From assembly GCA_949284685.1 (NCBI GenBank), contig CASDWE010000002.1:333064-397063 (forward strand): a DNA stretch of 64,000 nt, in the 5' to 3' direction. A program made the translations under genes and the position numbers. Origin of the DNA: an uncultured bacterium (GTDB lineage Bacteria > Bacillota_I > Bacilli_A > RFN20 > CAG-826). The notes below the pieces were generated by a model that did not search any database, was not told the origin of the DNA, and saw only the letters and a list, made by a program, of their open reading frames with translations. Numbering within the stretch: the stretch's first letter is position 1; each line of letters begins with the position of its first letter. This document shows, piece by piece, positions 37,095-45,018 of the stretch.

Positions 37095-37432
37095 AAATGA
37101 TTTATTGGCCAAATTTAAAACAAGATAAAGATCTTAATAATCCATTTGCAACTTTATTTAAATATGAAAATGGGGATAGTTTTTATGTTGAACCTATTTT
37201 TTATAGCAAATTAGAATCGATGTTTTTACACCATCAAGACAAAAAAGAAATCATTTTAAAAGCAATGGAAAACATAGTTCATAAAAACCATCATGTTGTT
37301 TTTTGTGGTACGTTTGAATATCCTCAAACAGAGGTAGGAGATGAATTTATATTTTTAGAAATTGAAGATATTACAAACCCTTTAAATATTTATGTTGAAG
37401 ACAAATCTCGTGGTTCAGATTATGGAGATTAA
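37091..37432 (+). CDS. conserved-looking hypothetical protein, coupled to rlmH
   Basis: 113 residues, not recognised. Soluble, slightly acidic, with no membrane segment or signal. The opening MIYWPNLKQDKDLNNPFATLFKYENGDSFYVEP and an end rich in Asp and Glu are visible (quoted here only as landmarks MIYWPNLKQ and YENGDSFYVEP). Its ATG overlaps the rlmH TGA by four bases and GAGG lies ten bases upstream, so it is translated after rlmH. A strong terminator follows. The coupling and codon use support a real gene; function is unknown. Confidence 0.75.
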   Translation: MKMIYWPNLKQDKDLNNPFATLFKYENGDSFYVEPIFYSKLESMFLHHQDKKEIILKAMENIVHKNHHVVFCGTFEYPQTEVGDEFIFLEIEDITNPLNIYVEDKSRGSDYGD

Positions 37433-37433
37433 A

Positions 37434-37460
37434 AAAAGCGGTCTAGCCGCTTTTATTTTT
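37434..37460. terminator. bidirectional intrinsic terminator
   Basis: AAAAGCGG-tctag-CCGCTTTT, a perfect eight-base-pair stem with T-runs on both strands. It serves the rlmH operon (plus) and the membrane protein gene (minus). Confidence 0.9.
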
Positions 37461-38580
37461 ATCTTATAACTGGTCTTAGTTGTCTAAATGACATCCACAT
37501 GACTCTTAAGCCTAGTAGCAATATAAATCCTATCATTGCGAATTGTGGGAAAATAAATCCAACGATCATACCTAAAATCGCGGGTGTAAACATTACCCAA
37601 GCATTAATTTTTTGGCAAACATAGAAAGACAAAATATGCATGATATTTTTCTTTCCACGAGTTAATAAGAATATCATTAACCCCATAAAGAACGCTAAAA
37701 CTAAATAGATACCTAAAGTTAAAAGAGTTGAATATAAAGTAGCGTTATTTCTATTTGTTATATATCCTTGATTAAAGAAATTAATAAAATTATTTTTGAC
37801 TTCTTCAACATATCCTTCGTTTGCCATCACATCGTTGATGGTTGGAGGGGTTACACCTTCTACTTGTGGCAGAACAATAACTGGTGCAAATCCTGCTAAA
37901 GAAGTGCCGGATTCGACATTAACATAGTCTCCAGAAGTATTAGTAAAAACAGTCGTGGAATTTGGATTATAAATTTGAACAATATAAGTTGTTTGATTAA
38001 ATAACATATATGTTGGTGTATATACAGTTGGAGAATCATCTTCTTGGCTAGAAGAAGATGAGGTATCTTGACCAATCGTATAGAGCTGGTCGGTGCCGAT
38101 TCGATATTGTCTAGAAGCAATATCGTTATTAAGTTTAGTAAAATCATCTCCGGTTTCATGAGTGTAGTAGACTAAAAAATCAATTTGTTTGCTGTTTTGA
38201 TTTGTATATACGTATTGTCTATCTTCGCTATAAGTATATGTATTTTTCCAACTATCATTTTTATCAATCAGTTGATGATTGTCATTGACATATAAATCAA
38301 CATCTTTTAATGACATTTCGTAGGTGAAACCTGTTAAATATGTTTCAAATCCTTTAGTTTGTCCTGACATAAAATCAGAACCTGTTGTGTTATAATTACT
38401 CGTTATTACTGGAATAACAGGTAAACAAATTGATAAGACAAAGAAAATTAACGCTACCCACCAGGGATAATGTCTAGCATTGTCTATACAAACTTGATTT
38501 GAATATAAACTTTTTAAAATATTTACTGTATGTTGTTTTGCTTTTGCTGCAGCTTGCGATTTATTTTTCTTCTTACTCAT
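37459..38580 (-). CDS. DUF1189-like membrane protein
   Basis: 373 residues. One membrane segment near the N-terminus (about 43-63), a large extracytoplasmic region (about 65-285) with a Ser-rich spot (QDTSSSSSQEDD), then three or four membrane segments (about 286-370). The opening NILKSLYSNQ followed by a Trp-rich start of the first segment recalls the DUF1189 family of Bacilli, but the match is by eye. N-terminus is Lys/Ala-rich and cytoplasmic. No Shine-Dalgarno; a promoter lies nine bases before the ATG. Function unknown, perhaps envelope related. Confidence 0.65.
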   Translation of the reverse strand: MSKKKNKSQAAAKAKQHTVNILKSLYSNQVCIDNARHYPWWVALIFFVLSICLPVIPVITSNYNTTGSDFMSGQTKGFETYLTGFTYEMSLKDVDLYVNDNHQLIDKNDSWKNTYTYSEDRQYVYTNQNSKQIDFLVYYTHETGDDFTKLNNDIASRQYRIGTDQLYTIGQDTSSSSSQEDDSPTVYTPTYMLFNQTTYIVQIYNPNSTTVFTNTSGDYVNVESGTSLAGFAPVIVLPQVEGVTPPTINDVMANEGYVEEVKNNFINFFNQGYITNRNNATLYSTLLTLGIYLVLAFFMGLMIFLLTRGKKNIMHILSFYVCQKINAWVMFTPAILGMIVGFIFPQFAMIGFILLLGLRVMWMSFRQLRPVIR

Positions 38581-38589
38581 AGTGTTTCT

Positions 38590-38624
38590 ATTTTATTTGA
38601 TTACTAACTATTTTTCAAATAGTT
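38590..38624 (-). promoter_or_regulatory. promoter of the DUF1189-like gene with overlapping palindrome
   Basis: On the minus strand TTGAAA (38618-38613), 17 bases, TAAAAT (38595-38590), only nine bases before the ATG. The perfect inverted repeat AACTATTT-ttc-AAATAGTT (38606-38624) covers the -35 box and could be an operator, or the 3' hairpin of the antiporter transcript. Confidence 0.6.
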
Positions 38625-38633
38625 TATGTATTT

Positions 38634-39950
38634 TTATTCTTTTCTTTCAAAACCATCATCTAATGGTTCATTGTAATTTTTATATAATAATTTTAAAAGA
38701 ATTGGTGTTATTAAAGATGAAATAACAATAAGTAAAATAACAAATGGCATAATTTCAGTTGTAATAATTCCTGCTGTGATACCTTTTTGGGCACTGACAA
38801 TAATAACTTCCGCTCGTGCCATCATTCCAACGCCAATAATTAAAGATTGTCTGAATTTAAATTTAGAAATAATTCCACCTAATCCGGCACCTATAAATTT
38901 TCCTAGCAGTCCCAACAAGATAAATAAGAAACCAAATAATAATAATTCAGGTGAAAAATTTAAATCATTTGTAAATAGCATCAATCCAATACTTCCAAAA
39001 AATACTGGTGCAAATATTATGCCTGTTTCTGATTCTAATTTATGGTCTAAATAATCTTGCGATTTTAATCCAGATAGCATAAGCCCAGCCATAAAAGCAC
39101 CAGTAATATCAGCAACACCAAATACTTTTTCAGCAATATAAGCTAATAAAAATGCTAATCCAAAACCAAAAATAGGTATTCTTCTATGCATTGGCCATTT
39201 GTCATTAAGCCAAGAAAATAATTTTCTGACTGGCCACCAAATTGCAAAACATAAGATGAAAAATCCTATCATGAAAACTATCAATAAGAAAATATCTAAT
39301 CCTGCATTATTAGTGGTTATCCCAAATGGTAAATTGCTTGTTGTTTCATTAGAAACACCTAATGATAAAGCAACAGATAATAAAATAATCCCTATAATAT
39401 CATCAAGAATAGCGGCGCTTTCTATACACGCTCCGACCTTGCTATCTAATTTTCCTAATTCCTTTAAGACAGAAACAGTAATAGAAATCGATGTCGCGGT
39501 TAATAAAATACCATAGAAAACATTTCTCCAAATGTCTTGTTCGTTAGAATAGCCAAAACAAGCAAAAGCAAGTCCGCACCCAAAACCAAGAGGCACTATT
39601 ACACCTAAACTAGTTGTTATAACACTAGATAATCCAGTTGCTTTTATCTTTTTTAAATCTGTTCCTATTCCTGCGGAGAACATAATCAAAACGACGCCTA
39701 TTTTTCCTAAGTCATTTATGCCTTCCATTGTAAAAGAAGTAAATATTGTTTGACCAGGAATAAGAATTATTAAACCTAAGACTATACCGCTTAATAGATA
39801 TCCAACGACAACAGGTATACCAATTTTTTTACATACAAGTGCTAAAAGTTTTGCAACAATGATGATTAATGCTAACGGGAGCAAAATATCAAATGGTTGT
39901 TGGCCTTCACCAGGCAATATTTCAAATAAAGAATTAATAATGTTTGGCAT
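38634..39950 (-). CDS. CPA2 family cation/proton antiporter
   Basis: 438 residues from the ATG at 39950 (MPNIINSLFEIL), which has GGAG eight bases upstream; the longer frame would start inside the promoter. About 12-13 membrane segments. Landmarks: GIPVVVGYLLSGIVLG, LIMFSAGIGTDLKKIKATG, ESAAILDDIIGIILL with the paired Asp of the transport site, and GVADITGAFMAGLMLSGL. There is no C-terminal TrkA domain, unlike KefC. Likely exchanges Na+ or K+ for protons across the membrane; ion preference not evident. Confidence 0.9.
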   Translation of the reverse strand: MPNIINSLFEILPGEGQQPFDILLPLALIIIVAKLLALVCKKIGIPVVVGYLLSGIVLGLIILIPGQTIFTSFTMEGINDLGKIGVVLIMFSAGIGTDLKKIKATGLSSVITTSLGVIVPLGFGCGLAFACFGYSNEQDIWRNVFYGILLTATSISITVSVLKELGKLDSKVGACIESAAILDDIIGIILLSVALSLGVSNETTSNLPFGITTNNAGLDIFLLIVFMIGFFILCFAIWWPVRKLFSWLNDKWPMHRRIPIFGFGLAFLLAYIAEKVFGVADITGAFMAGLMLSGLKSQDYLDHKLESETGIIFAPVFFGSIGLMLFTNDLNFSPELLLFGFLFILLGLLGKFIGAGLGGIISKFKFRQSLIIGVGMMARAEVIIVSAQKGITAGIITTEIMPFVILLIVISSLITPILLKLLYKNYNEPLDDGFERKE

Positions 39951-39970
39951 AATACAATCTCCATTGCAAG

Positions 39971-39998
39971 ATTTTACTACACCAAAAAAATAAAACAA
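39971..39998 (-). promoter_or_regulatory. antiporter promoter
   Basis: On the minus strand TTGTTT (39998-39993), 16 bases, TAAAAT (39976-39971), followed by GGAG and the ATG at 39950. Confidence 0.6.
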
Positions 39999-40033
39999 GA
40001 AAATAATTAATTATTTTTTTAAGACTTAAATGG

Positions 40034-40062
40034 TTGAATTTTTTTATGAAAAATAATATATT
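40034..40062 (+). promoter_or_regulatory. tmRNA promoter
   Basis: TTGAAT (40034-40039), 17 bases, TATATT (40057-40062). Start expected about ten bases before the mature tmRNA 5' end, which RNase P would trim. Confidence 0.65.
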
Positions 40063-40078
40063 ATTGATACATCGAAAT

Positions 40079-40449
40079 GGGGTAGTCCAGGTTTCGACAG
40101 GGATAATGGCTGACATATACGGCAGTCGGGTGGTGTCGTTAACACCAAAATAAACAATAACTGGCAATCAAAGAGTCAGTTATGCTCTCGCCTAATTAGC
40201 ACTGATAGTTGTTAATAGGCTCGAATAAGAGCATCGTCCTTAAAGGTTTTCGCTTCTCACGCTTTAAGTAGACGTCATACCAAGAAGCTAAGCATTGTTT
40301 TGGCAGACAACAATGACGAAAACGTTATGCCTCGTATCTAATGTTAGATGATATTACAATTTAGATATTAAATTATCAAATTCATCTAAACTGTAGAAGT
40401 ATCGGGGGCCTATCTCTGGACGTGGATTCGATTTCCACCTACTCCACCA
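40079..40449 (+). ncRNA. ssrA: transfer-messenger RNA
   Basis: About 371 bases. The 5' end GGGGTAGTCCAGGTTTCGAC and the 3' end CTACTCCACCA pair over seven base pairs (one G-U) and carry an encoded CCA. The T-arm GTGG-ATTCGATT-CCAC lies just before the 3' end. Rescues stalled ribosomes together with SmpB. The tag reading frame in the best frame starts at GGC 40163 and ends at TAA 40195: Gly-Asn-Gln-Arg-Val-Ser-Tyr-Ala-Leu-Ala. The upstream ATAACTGGC context agrees with resume sites of other Bacillota whose tags start with Gly. The tag ends in YALA with one Ala instead of the common ALAA. Identification is secure; the resume codon is inferred. Confidence 0.96.
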
Positions 40450-40463
40450 AATAAAAAGCAATC

Positions 40464-40489
40464 GAGCGGTAAATAATCGCTCTTTTTTT
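40464..40489 (+). terminator. tmRNA terminator
   Basis: GAGCG-gtaaataat-CGCTC followed by seven T, 15 bases after the CCA end. Confidence 0.85.
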
Positions 40490-40548
40490 ATTCATTTATT
40501 TAAATTTATTTGTATCAAGGTTAAAATATTAAATAAAGGTGAATTTAT

Positions 40549-41268
40549 ATGTATTGTCATAAATGTGGTTTTATAACTAAAGGTATTGAAACAAAGTGTC
40601 CTTACTGCGGCACAAAATTTGCAGATGATAAAAAAATCGATCAGAAGTTTTATATGTTTAATTGGTTTGAAGTTTCTCCAAGACAATTAATTTCAATCGT
40701 CTGTTTTAATATTTTTGCTTTAATGTGTATTCTTGATTTAGTGTTTATATATGCTTATCCAGAAATAAATTATCATTTAACTCCTTATAGCTTTTTGGCT
40801 ATTTTTGGTATTTTGTTTCTTTTTAATGAATTTATCTATCCAAGCAATAGTATTAACAAGTTATTGTTTTTGAAATATATTGGATTTTGTTTAACTTTTT
40901 CAATTTTAATGATGGTATCTTATCCTGCTTGGATAGATGGTTTTGAATTGTTTGGAAAAGACACTTTCTTATTAGCGTTTGGATATTTTTATCCTTGCAT
41001 GATTACTTTTGCTTTTATTTTTGGTGCAGTTAGATTGCTAGTAATAAAAAACTACAATGTTTTTTCTACATTCTTTTATGTTTTGTTATTAAATTTAATG
41101 TCATTAGTGCTGTTTATTCTTTCTTTTATTGATGGATTGCCATTTAAAGAAGATTCAATTTGTCTATTGTTTATATATGTGAATTTTGCTATTACGGTAA
41201 TTTTCTCTTTGAATGCATTAATATTCACTGTTTATCGTATGAAATCAAGATTTTCTATAAAGAGCTAA
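40549..41268 (+). CDS. zinc-ribbon multi-pass membrane protein
   Basis: 239 residues, family not recognised. N-terminal zinc ribbon MYCHKCGFITKG...CPYCGTKF (two CxxC pairs, Cys 3, 6, 17 and 20), then a linker and six hydrophobic segments spread over about residues 45-230. Such ribbons at the N-terminus of small membrane proteins are common in Bacillota but have no fixed role. AAAGGTGAATTTAT precedes the ATG. It ends four bases before the first of two patatin-like genes with no terminator, so the three probably form one operon. Confidence 0.72.
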   Translation: MYCHKCGFITKGIETKCPYCGTKFADDKKIDQKFYMFNWFEVSPRQLISIVCFNIFALMCILDLVFIYAYPEINYHLTPYSFLAIFGILFLFNEFIYPSNSINKLLFLKYIGFCLTFSILMMVSYPAWIDGFELFGKDTFLLAFGYFYPCMITFAFIFGAVRLLVIKNYNVFSTFFYVLLLNLMSLVLFILSFIDGLPFKEDSICLLFIYVNFAITVIFSLNALIFTVYRMKSRFSIKS

Positions 41269-41272
41269 CATT

Positions 41273-42127
41273 ATGAAAATTGGGATAGTTTTAGGTGGTG
41301 GTTTTGCACGTGGTGCTGCTGAGATGGGTTTCGTCAAAGGCATGATGAAATACATCGATAGAAAAGATATATCTCTTCTTTCGTGTTCTTCAATAGGTGG
41401 TATAAATGGTTTGTGTTTGTCAATGAATTGTGTTGATAAAGCCGAATATATTTATAAAACATTAAATTTCAAAGACATGTCCAATTTGCGTTTAAATTTA
41501 AAAAATAAGTTAGTTGATCAAATAATAAAGGAAATTGTAAATTCAGGAAACGAAATTGAAATTCCAATGTATGTAACAGGAACATGTTTAAACACGCTTT
41601 CCACTCATTATTTTTATTTAGATAAGAGCAAAAATATTGATGAAGTATCAAAAGCAATTAATATCACATTAACTTTTCCGTTTGTTAACGGATTATTTAG
41701 AAAAGAATTTAATAAATTTTACTTAGATGGCGGAGCGACAGATAACATTCCAGTTTATCCTTTTTTAATTCATCATGTTGATTTTTTAATTATTTTACAT
41801 TGCTATCCAAAATATTTACCACCAGCAGAAATCATAAATAGCGACACTGTAGTCGTGGATATTGATGTTTCTACTAGATGTGGAAATAACATTGGAACAT
41901 ATTCATTTGAAACATCAAATTTAACAAAACTTTTTGATATTGGAGAAAAATATGGTGAAGAATTTGGACAAAAAGTTTTAATACATCTTGCCGATAAAGA
42001 AAAATTAAAAGAAAAATGTCAGGAATTTATTATAGAAGAAATACCTTTACGAAAAAAAATAAAAGTCACGATTACTGCAGCAGTATTTTTTAATAAGTTA
42101 CAACAATCGCGAGGTTTTAAATTATGA
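41273..42127 (+). CDS. patatin-like phospholipase family protein, altered nucleophile elbow
   Basis: 284 residues. Patatin/RssA-like fold: oxyanion-hole glycine motif VLGGGFARGAAEMGF at the N-terminus, nucleophile elbow at 38-42 reading CSSIG (the family consensus is GxSxG, so Gly is Cys while the Ser is kept), and the Asp of the dyad in YLDGGATDNIP (Asp about 152). Members hydrolyse acyl esters of lipids; whether the Gly-to-Cys change lowers activity is not known. No signal peptide. Four bases after the zinc-ribbon gene and overlapping the next patatin-like gene by four bases (ATGA), so the paralogues are translated together. Confidence 0.88.
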   Translation: MKIGIVLGGGFARGAAEMGFVKGMMKYIDRKDISLLSCSSIGGINGLCLSMNCVDKAEYIYKTLNFKDMSNLRLNLKNKLVDQIIKEIVNSGNEIEIPMYVTGTCLNTLSTHYFYLDKSKNIDEVSKAINITLTFPFVNGLFRKEFNKFYLDGGATDNIPVYPFLIHHVDFLIILHCYPKYLPPAEIINSDTVVVDIDVSTRCGNNIGTYSFETSNLTKLFDIGEKYGEEFGQKVLIHLADKEKLKEKCQEFIIEEIPLRKKIKVTITAAVFFNKLQQSRGFKL

Positions 42128-43335
42128 CAAAAAGAAAATTAGGTTTAGCATTAGCAGGAGGTGGATCTCTTGGTGCTTATGAAGTGGGAGTATTGAAACG
42201 TTTTAAAGAAAAAAATTATCATTTTGATGTTGTTACAGGCACCTCTATTGGTGGTTTAAATGGTGCTTTTGTTGTCATGGATGAAATTGAAAAACTAGAA
42301 CAATTATGGCTAGAAATTACTCCTGAAAAAGTTATGAAAGATGGTATTAATATTAATAAAGACATTCGTTTAAATTTTAATGATGATAATTTGATGATGT
42401 TTTTAAAAAACTACGCTCTTAACAAAGGCGCTGATATTACACCATTTAAAGAACTATGCAAGATGTATATTGATCCAGAAAAAATAATAAACTCAAGCAC
42501 AGCTTTTGGTACAATTTGTGTATCGCTTCCTCTTATTAGTGAAGTAAAAGTTGACATGAGAAAATTAGATAAAGATCATGTTTTGCCTTTTTTACACGCT
42601 AGCAGTGCGTGTGTCCCAGTTTTTCCTGTTGAAAATATCGATGATAAAAAATATATCGATGGATTTTATAGAAATAACTTACCAATAGATTATTGTTTTG
42701 AATTAGGTGCCGATGAAGTAATCGCGGTTGATCTTTCAATGTTTGGTTTGTCTCCACAAAATTCATTTTTAATGAAATTGCCTATTGTCGATACGATAAA
42801 GCCGCGTTTAGATTTAGGATCTTTTATGGATTTTACTCATGATGTTATAGTTAAAAATATTAGACGCGGTTATAACGATGCAAAAAAATATTTCCATGAA
42901 CTAAGAGGTTATCGATATTCTTTTGAAAAAAGCGAAGATTTTGATAAATATGGTTTAGAATTTGTTCATCAAATAATAGTAGATATTAATAGAAACGCTA
43001 AAAACACTGTCAAATTTTTGTTTGATAAAGTTAAAGAAAGCGATTTCCCAATTTCAGATAATACTTCTTTTTTAATTTTAGCTTTAGAAACACTTGGTGA
43101 AGAATTCGATATTGATGATTCTATTATCTATAATCATCATGATTTTTTTAAACTTATTGCCAAAAAAGCTATGTCCCAGCAAACTAACGCATTATCATTT
43201 TTATCCTCCGCTAAAAATAAATTATCTAAAATGTATCAAAAGTTAGTAAATAAAGATGAAGAGCCTTCTAAATTTGCACGCAACGACGAAGAGATGAATA
43301 TCTTCTTTCTTTTAAACAATTTGTACGAAAATTGA
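42124..43335 (+). CDS. patatin-like phospholipase family protein, altered Asp motif
   Basis: 403 residues, second of a tandem pair. The N-terminal half is the patatin domain: LALAGGGSLGAYEVGVL, elbow VTGTSIGGLNG with the proper GxSxG (Ser about 41), and the Asp motif reading YIDGFYRNNLPIDY, so DGG/DGA is DGF. The C-terminal 200 residues are mostly helical, lack a recognised domain and carry a charged end. It is longer than its neighbour by this extension. Likely acts on membrane lipids or acyl esters from the cytoplasmic side. Translational coupling with the first paralogue suggests a heteromer (inference). Confidence 0.88.
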   Translation: MTKRKLGLALAGGGSLGAYEVGVLKRFKEKNYHFDVVTGTSIGGLNGAFVVMDEIEKLEQLWLEITPEKVMKDGININKDIRLNFNDDNLMMFLKNYALNKGADITPFKELCKMYIDPEKIINSSTAFGTICVSLPLISEVKVDMRKLDKDHVLPFLHASSACVPVFPVENIDDKKYIDGFYRNNLPIDYCFELGADEVIAVDLSMFGLSPQNSFLMKLPIVDTIKPRLDLGSFMDFTHDVIVKNIRRGYNDAKKYFHELRGYRYSFEKSEDFDKYGLEFVHQIIVDINRNAKNTVKFLFDKVKESDFPISDNTSFLILALETLGEEFDIDDSIIYNHHDFFKLIAKKAMSQQTNALSFLSSAKNKLSKMYQKLVNKDEEPSKFARNDEEMNIFFLLNNLYEN

Positions 43336-43398
43336 TTCAATTTATTAATTATTTGCGCAAAAATCAAATATTTTGGTTATTATTGCTTCCATGCAAGT

Positions 43399-43404
43399 TA
43401 TAAT
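43399..43404 (+). promoter_or_regulatory. -10 box of the degV gene
   Basis: TATAAT in GCAAGTTATAATATAC; transcript would start near 43410, giving a leader of about 54 bases before the ATG at 43464. No good -35 was found. Confidence 0.5.
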
Positions 43405-43409
43405 ATACT

Positions 43410-43453
43410 CACCCGATATAGGAGTTTATCTAGCAAAAATGGGTGGCTAGGTA
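43410..43453 (+). promoter_or_regulatory. structured leader (possible pseudoknot) upstream of degV
   Basis: TATCTAGC (43427-43434) and GCTAGGTA (43446-43453) form an eight-base-pair stem with one G-U. Its 11-base loop ends in GGGTG (43441-43445), which is complementary to CACCC at the very start of the transcript (43410-43414). Together these give an H-type pseudoknot. The only Shine-Dalgarno-like bases, AGGT at 43449-43452, are in the 3' strand of the stem, 11 bases before the ATG. This would fit a translational switch. It does not match a riboswitch class that I know. Pairing is seen; function is inferred. Confidence 0.45.
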
Positions 43454-43463
43454 GTTACAAATT

Positions 43464-44333
43464 ATGAAAATAGCAATAAGTGCTGAATCAACAGTGGATT
43501 TAGGAAAAGAATTATTAGCAAAGTATGATATTAATGTCATACCATTTACAGTCATTTTAGGCGATAAGGTCGGTCTTGATGGTGATATTGTGCCTGATGA
43601 AATATTTGAATATGTTTCAAAAACAGGTGTCTTACCAAAAACAACCGCGATTAACGAATTTCAATATGAAGAATATTTTAAATCATTACTTGATAAAGGA
43701 TATGATGCGATTATTCATTTCGCTTTATCTAGTAAAATTTCTAGTTCTTGGAGCCACGCGGATGCAGCAAGCAAACATTTTAAAGAAGGTGTTGTTAATA
43801 TCATCGATTCTAAAAGTTTATCAACTGGTATAGGTTTGCAAACAATATATGCAAGAAAATTAGTTGATTCCAACAAATATACTTGTGAAGAAATTGTTAA
43901 AAAATGTAGTGAAAGAGTTCCGCATGTTCAAGCTAGTTTTGTTTTGGCAAGATTAGATTATTTATATAAAGGTGGAAGATGTTCTAAATTAAGTGCACTA
44001 GCTGCAAAAGCATTTAAAATAAGACCACAAATTTTAGTAGATGATGGAGCGATGCGTCCTGGAAAAAAATATTTAGGATCAAACGATAAAATTGTTGTTG
44101 GTAAATATTGCCAAGACACATTAGCGGAATTTAATAATCCAGATCATAGTGTTGCTTTTGTAACCGCAACAAAATACGATGATGAAGTATATGAAATTGG
44201 TGTTGAGGCATTAAAAAAAGCGGGTTTTAAAACAATTTATAAAACTGTTGCAGGTTCGACTATTACATCTCACTGCGGAGAAAAAACATTAGGTATTTTG
44301 TATATTAACGATGGCGATGAAGGACATGATTAA
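43464..44333 (+). CDS. DegV family fatty-acid-binding protein (FakB-like)
   Basis: 289 residues. Opens with IAISAESTVDLGKELLAKY and has the DegV landmarks GVLPKTTAINEFQYEEYF, HFALSSKISSSW, VNIIDSKSLSTG and YLYKGGRCSKLSALAAK. DegV proteins bind a fatty acid and, as FakB, present it to the kinase FakA to make acyl phosphate for phospholipid synthesis. FakA is not in the window. Being downstream of two patatin-like hydrolases suggests reuse of released fatty acids (inference). It has its own promoter and a structured leader. The stop overlaps the stop of the convergent regulator gene by four bases. Confidence 0.92.
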   Translation: MKIAISAESTVDLGKELLAKYDINVIPFTVILGDKVGLDGDIVPDEIFEYVSKTGVLPKTTAINEFQYEEYFKSLLDKGYDAIIHFALSSKISSSWSHADAASKHFKEGVVNIIDSKSLSTGIGLQTIYARKLVDSNKYTCEEIVKKCSERVPHVQASFVLARLDYLYKGGRCSKLSALAAKAFKIRPQILVDDGAMRPGKKYLGSNDKIVVGKYCQDTLAEFNNPDHSVAFVTATKYDDEVYEIGVEALKKAGFKTIYKTVAGSTITSHCGEKTLGILYINDGDEGHD

Positions 44334-45010
44334 TGTTCTAAATCAGAATCAATATCATTACTATCTAAAACATTAGGCGTGTTTGTTACACGCTTTTTAA
44401 ATATTGGTTTTTTCAAGAAATACCAAAGAACGACCATTACTTGAAGCGGAACAGGAATAAAAAATAATAAATACATGTTAGGAGCTTTAACAATTATTTG
44501 TAGTGGTAAATAAACACAAACTGTTGTACTCCAAACTAAAACAGATATAGCAACACTTGTTAATATTTTATTACCCCAAAGACTAGAAAATACAATTCCT
44601 AAAATTGAACAAATAGGAATGCCTAAAATCCAAAGATACCAAGTAAAGAAATATTCTTTGTATTGAATAACATCAAATACTGATGTAAGTAAAACGAATA
44701 ATACCGTGACTACTAAATAAACCAAAACCATTGATAAAATTGTAATCAGAATATGTTTTCTTGTTTTATTAAAGAATGGTTTTTTAGGTGTTTCATTAAA
44801 AAAGTCATCAACAGTAATACCATAAAACTCCGCTAACGAGCGCAAAACGAAAATACTAGGAGCACTTTCTCCTTTTTCCCATTTAGAAATTGCTTTATCA
44901 GAATAATTGAAATGAGTGGCTAAATCTAATTGGGTCATCTTCGCATTTTTTCGATAATACGCTAGATTGTTTGCTAATATTTGTTTTTCATCTTTTTTAA
45001 TTTTATTCAT
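44330..45010 (-). CDS. XRE-family regulator fused to a membrane domain
   Basis: 226 residues from the ATG at 45010 (MNKIKKDEKQILANN). The N-terminal helix-turn-helix (about 10-65; MTQLDLATHFNYSDKAISKWEKGE) is typical of the XRE/Cro group. After a short linker come four hydrophobic segments between about residues 85 and 205, then a polar tail. This places a DNA-binding domain at the membrane, which suggests it senses an envelope signal. The promoter (TTGAAA, 16 bases, TAATAT) ends eight bases before the ATG, so the mRNA looks leaderless. Target genes are unknown. Confidence 0.85.
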   Translation of the reverse strand: MNKIKKDEKQILANNLAYYRKNAKMTQLDLATHFNYSDKAISKWEKGESAPSIFVLRSLAEFYGITVDDFFNETPKKPFFNKTRKHILITILSMVLVYLVVTVLFVLLTSVFDVIQYKEYFFTWYLWILGIPICSILGIVFSSLWGNKILTSVAISVLVWSTTVCVYLPLQIIVKAPNMYLLFFIPVPLQVMVVLWYFLKKPIFKKRVTNTPNVLDSNDIDSDLEH

Positions 45011-45018
45011 GCATTTTA

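Noticed and set aside
40001-40016. 16-base perfect palindrome AAATAATTAATTATTT between the antiporter and tmRNA promoters
   Set aside because: It contains only A and T in a very AT-rich gap, so chance is likely; no other copy was noticed.
43410-43464. degV leader as a known preQ1-type riboswitch
   Set aside because: It shares the small size and pseudoknot idea, but the stem order differs (5' tail pairs with the loop) and the A-rich tail and conserved preQ1 bases are missing.
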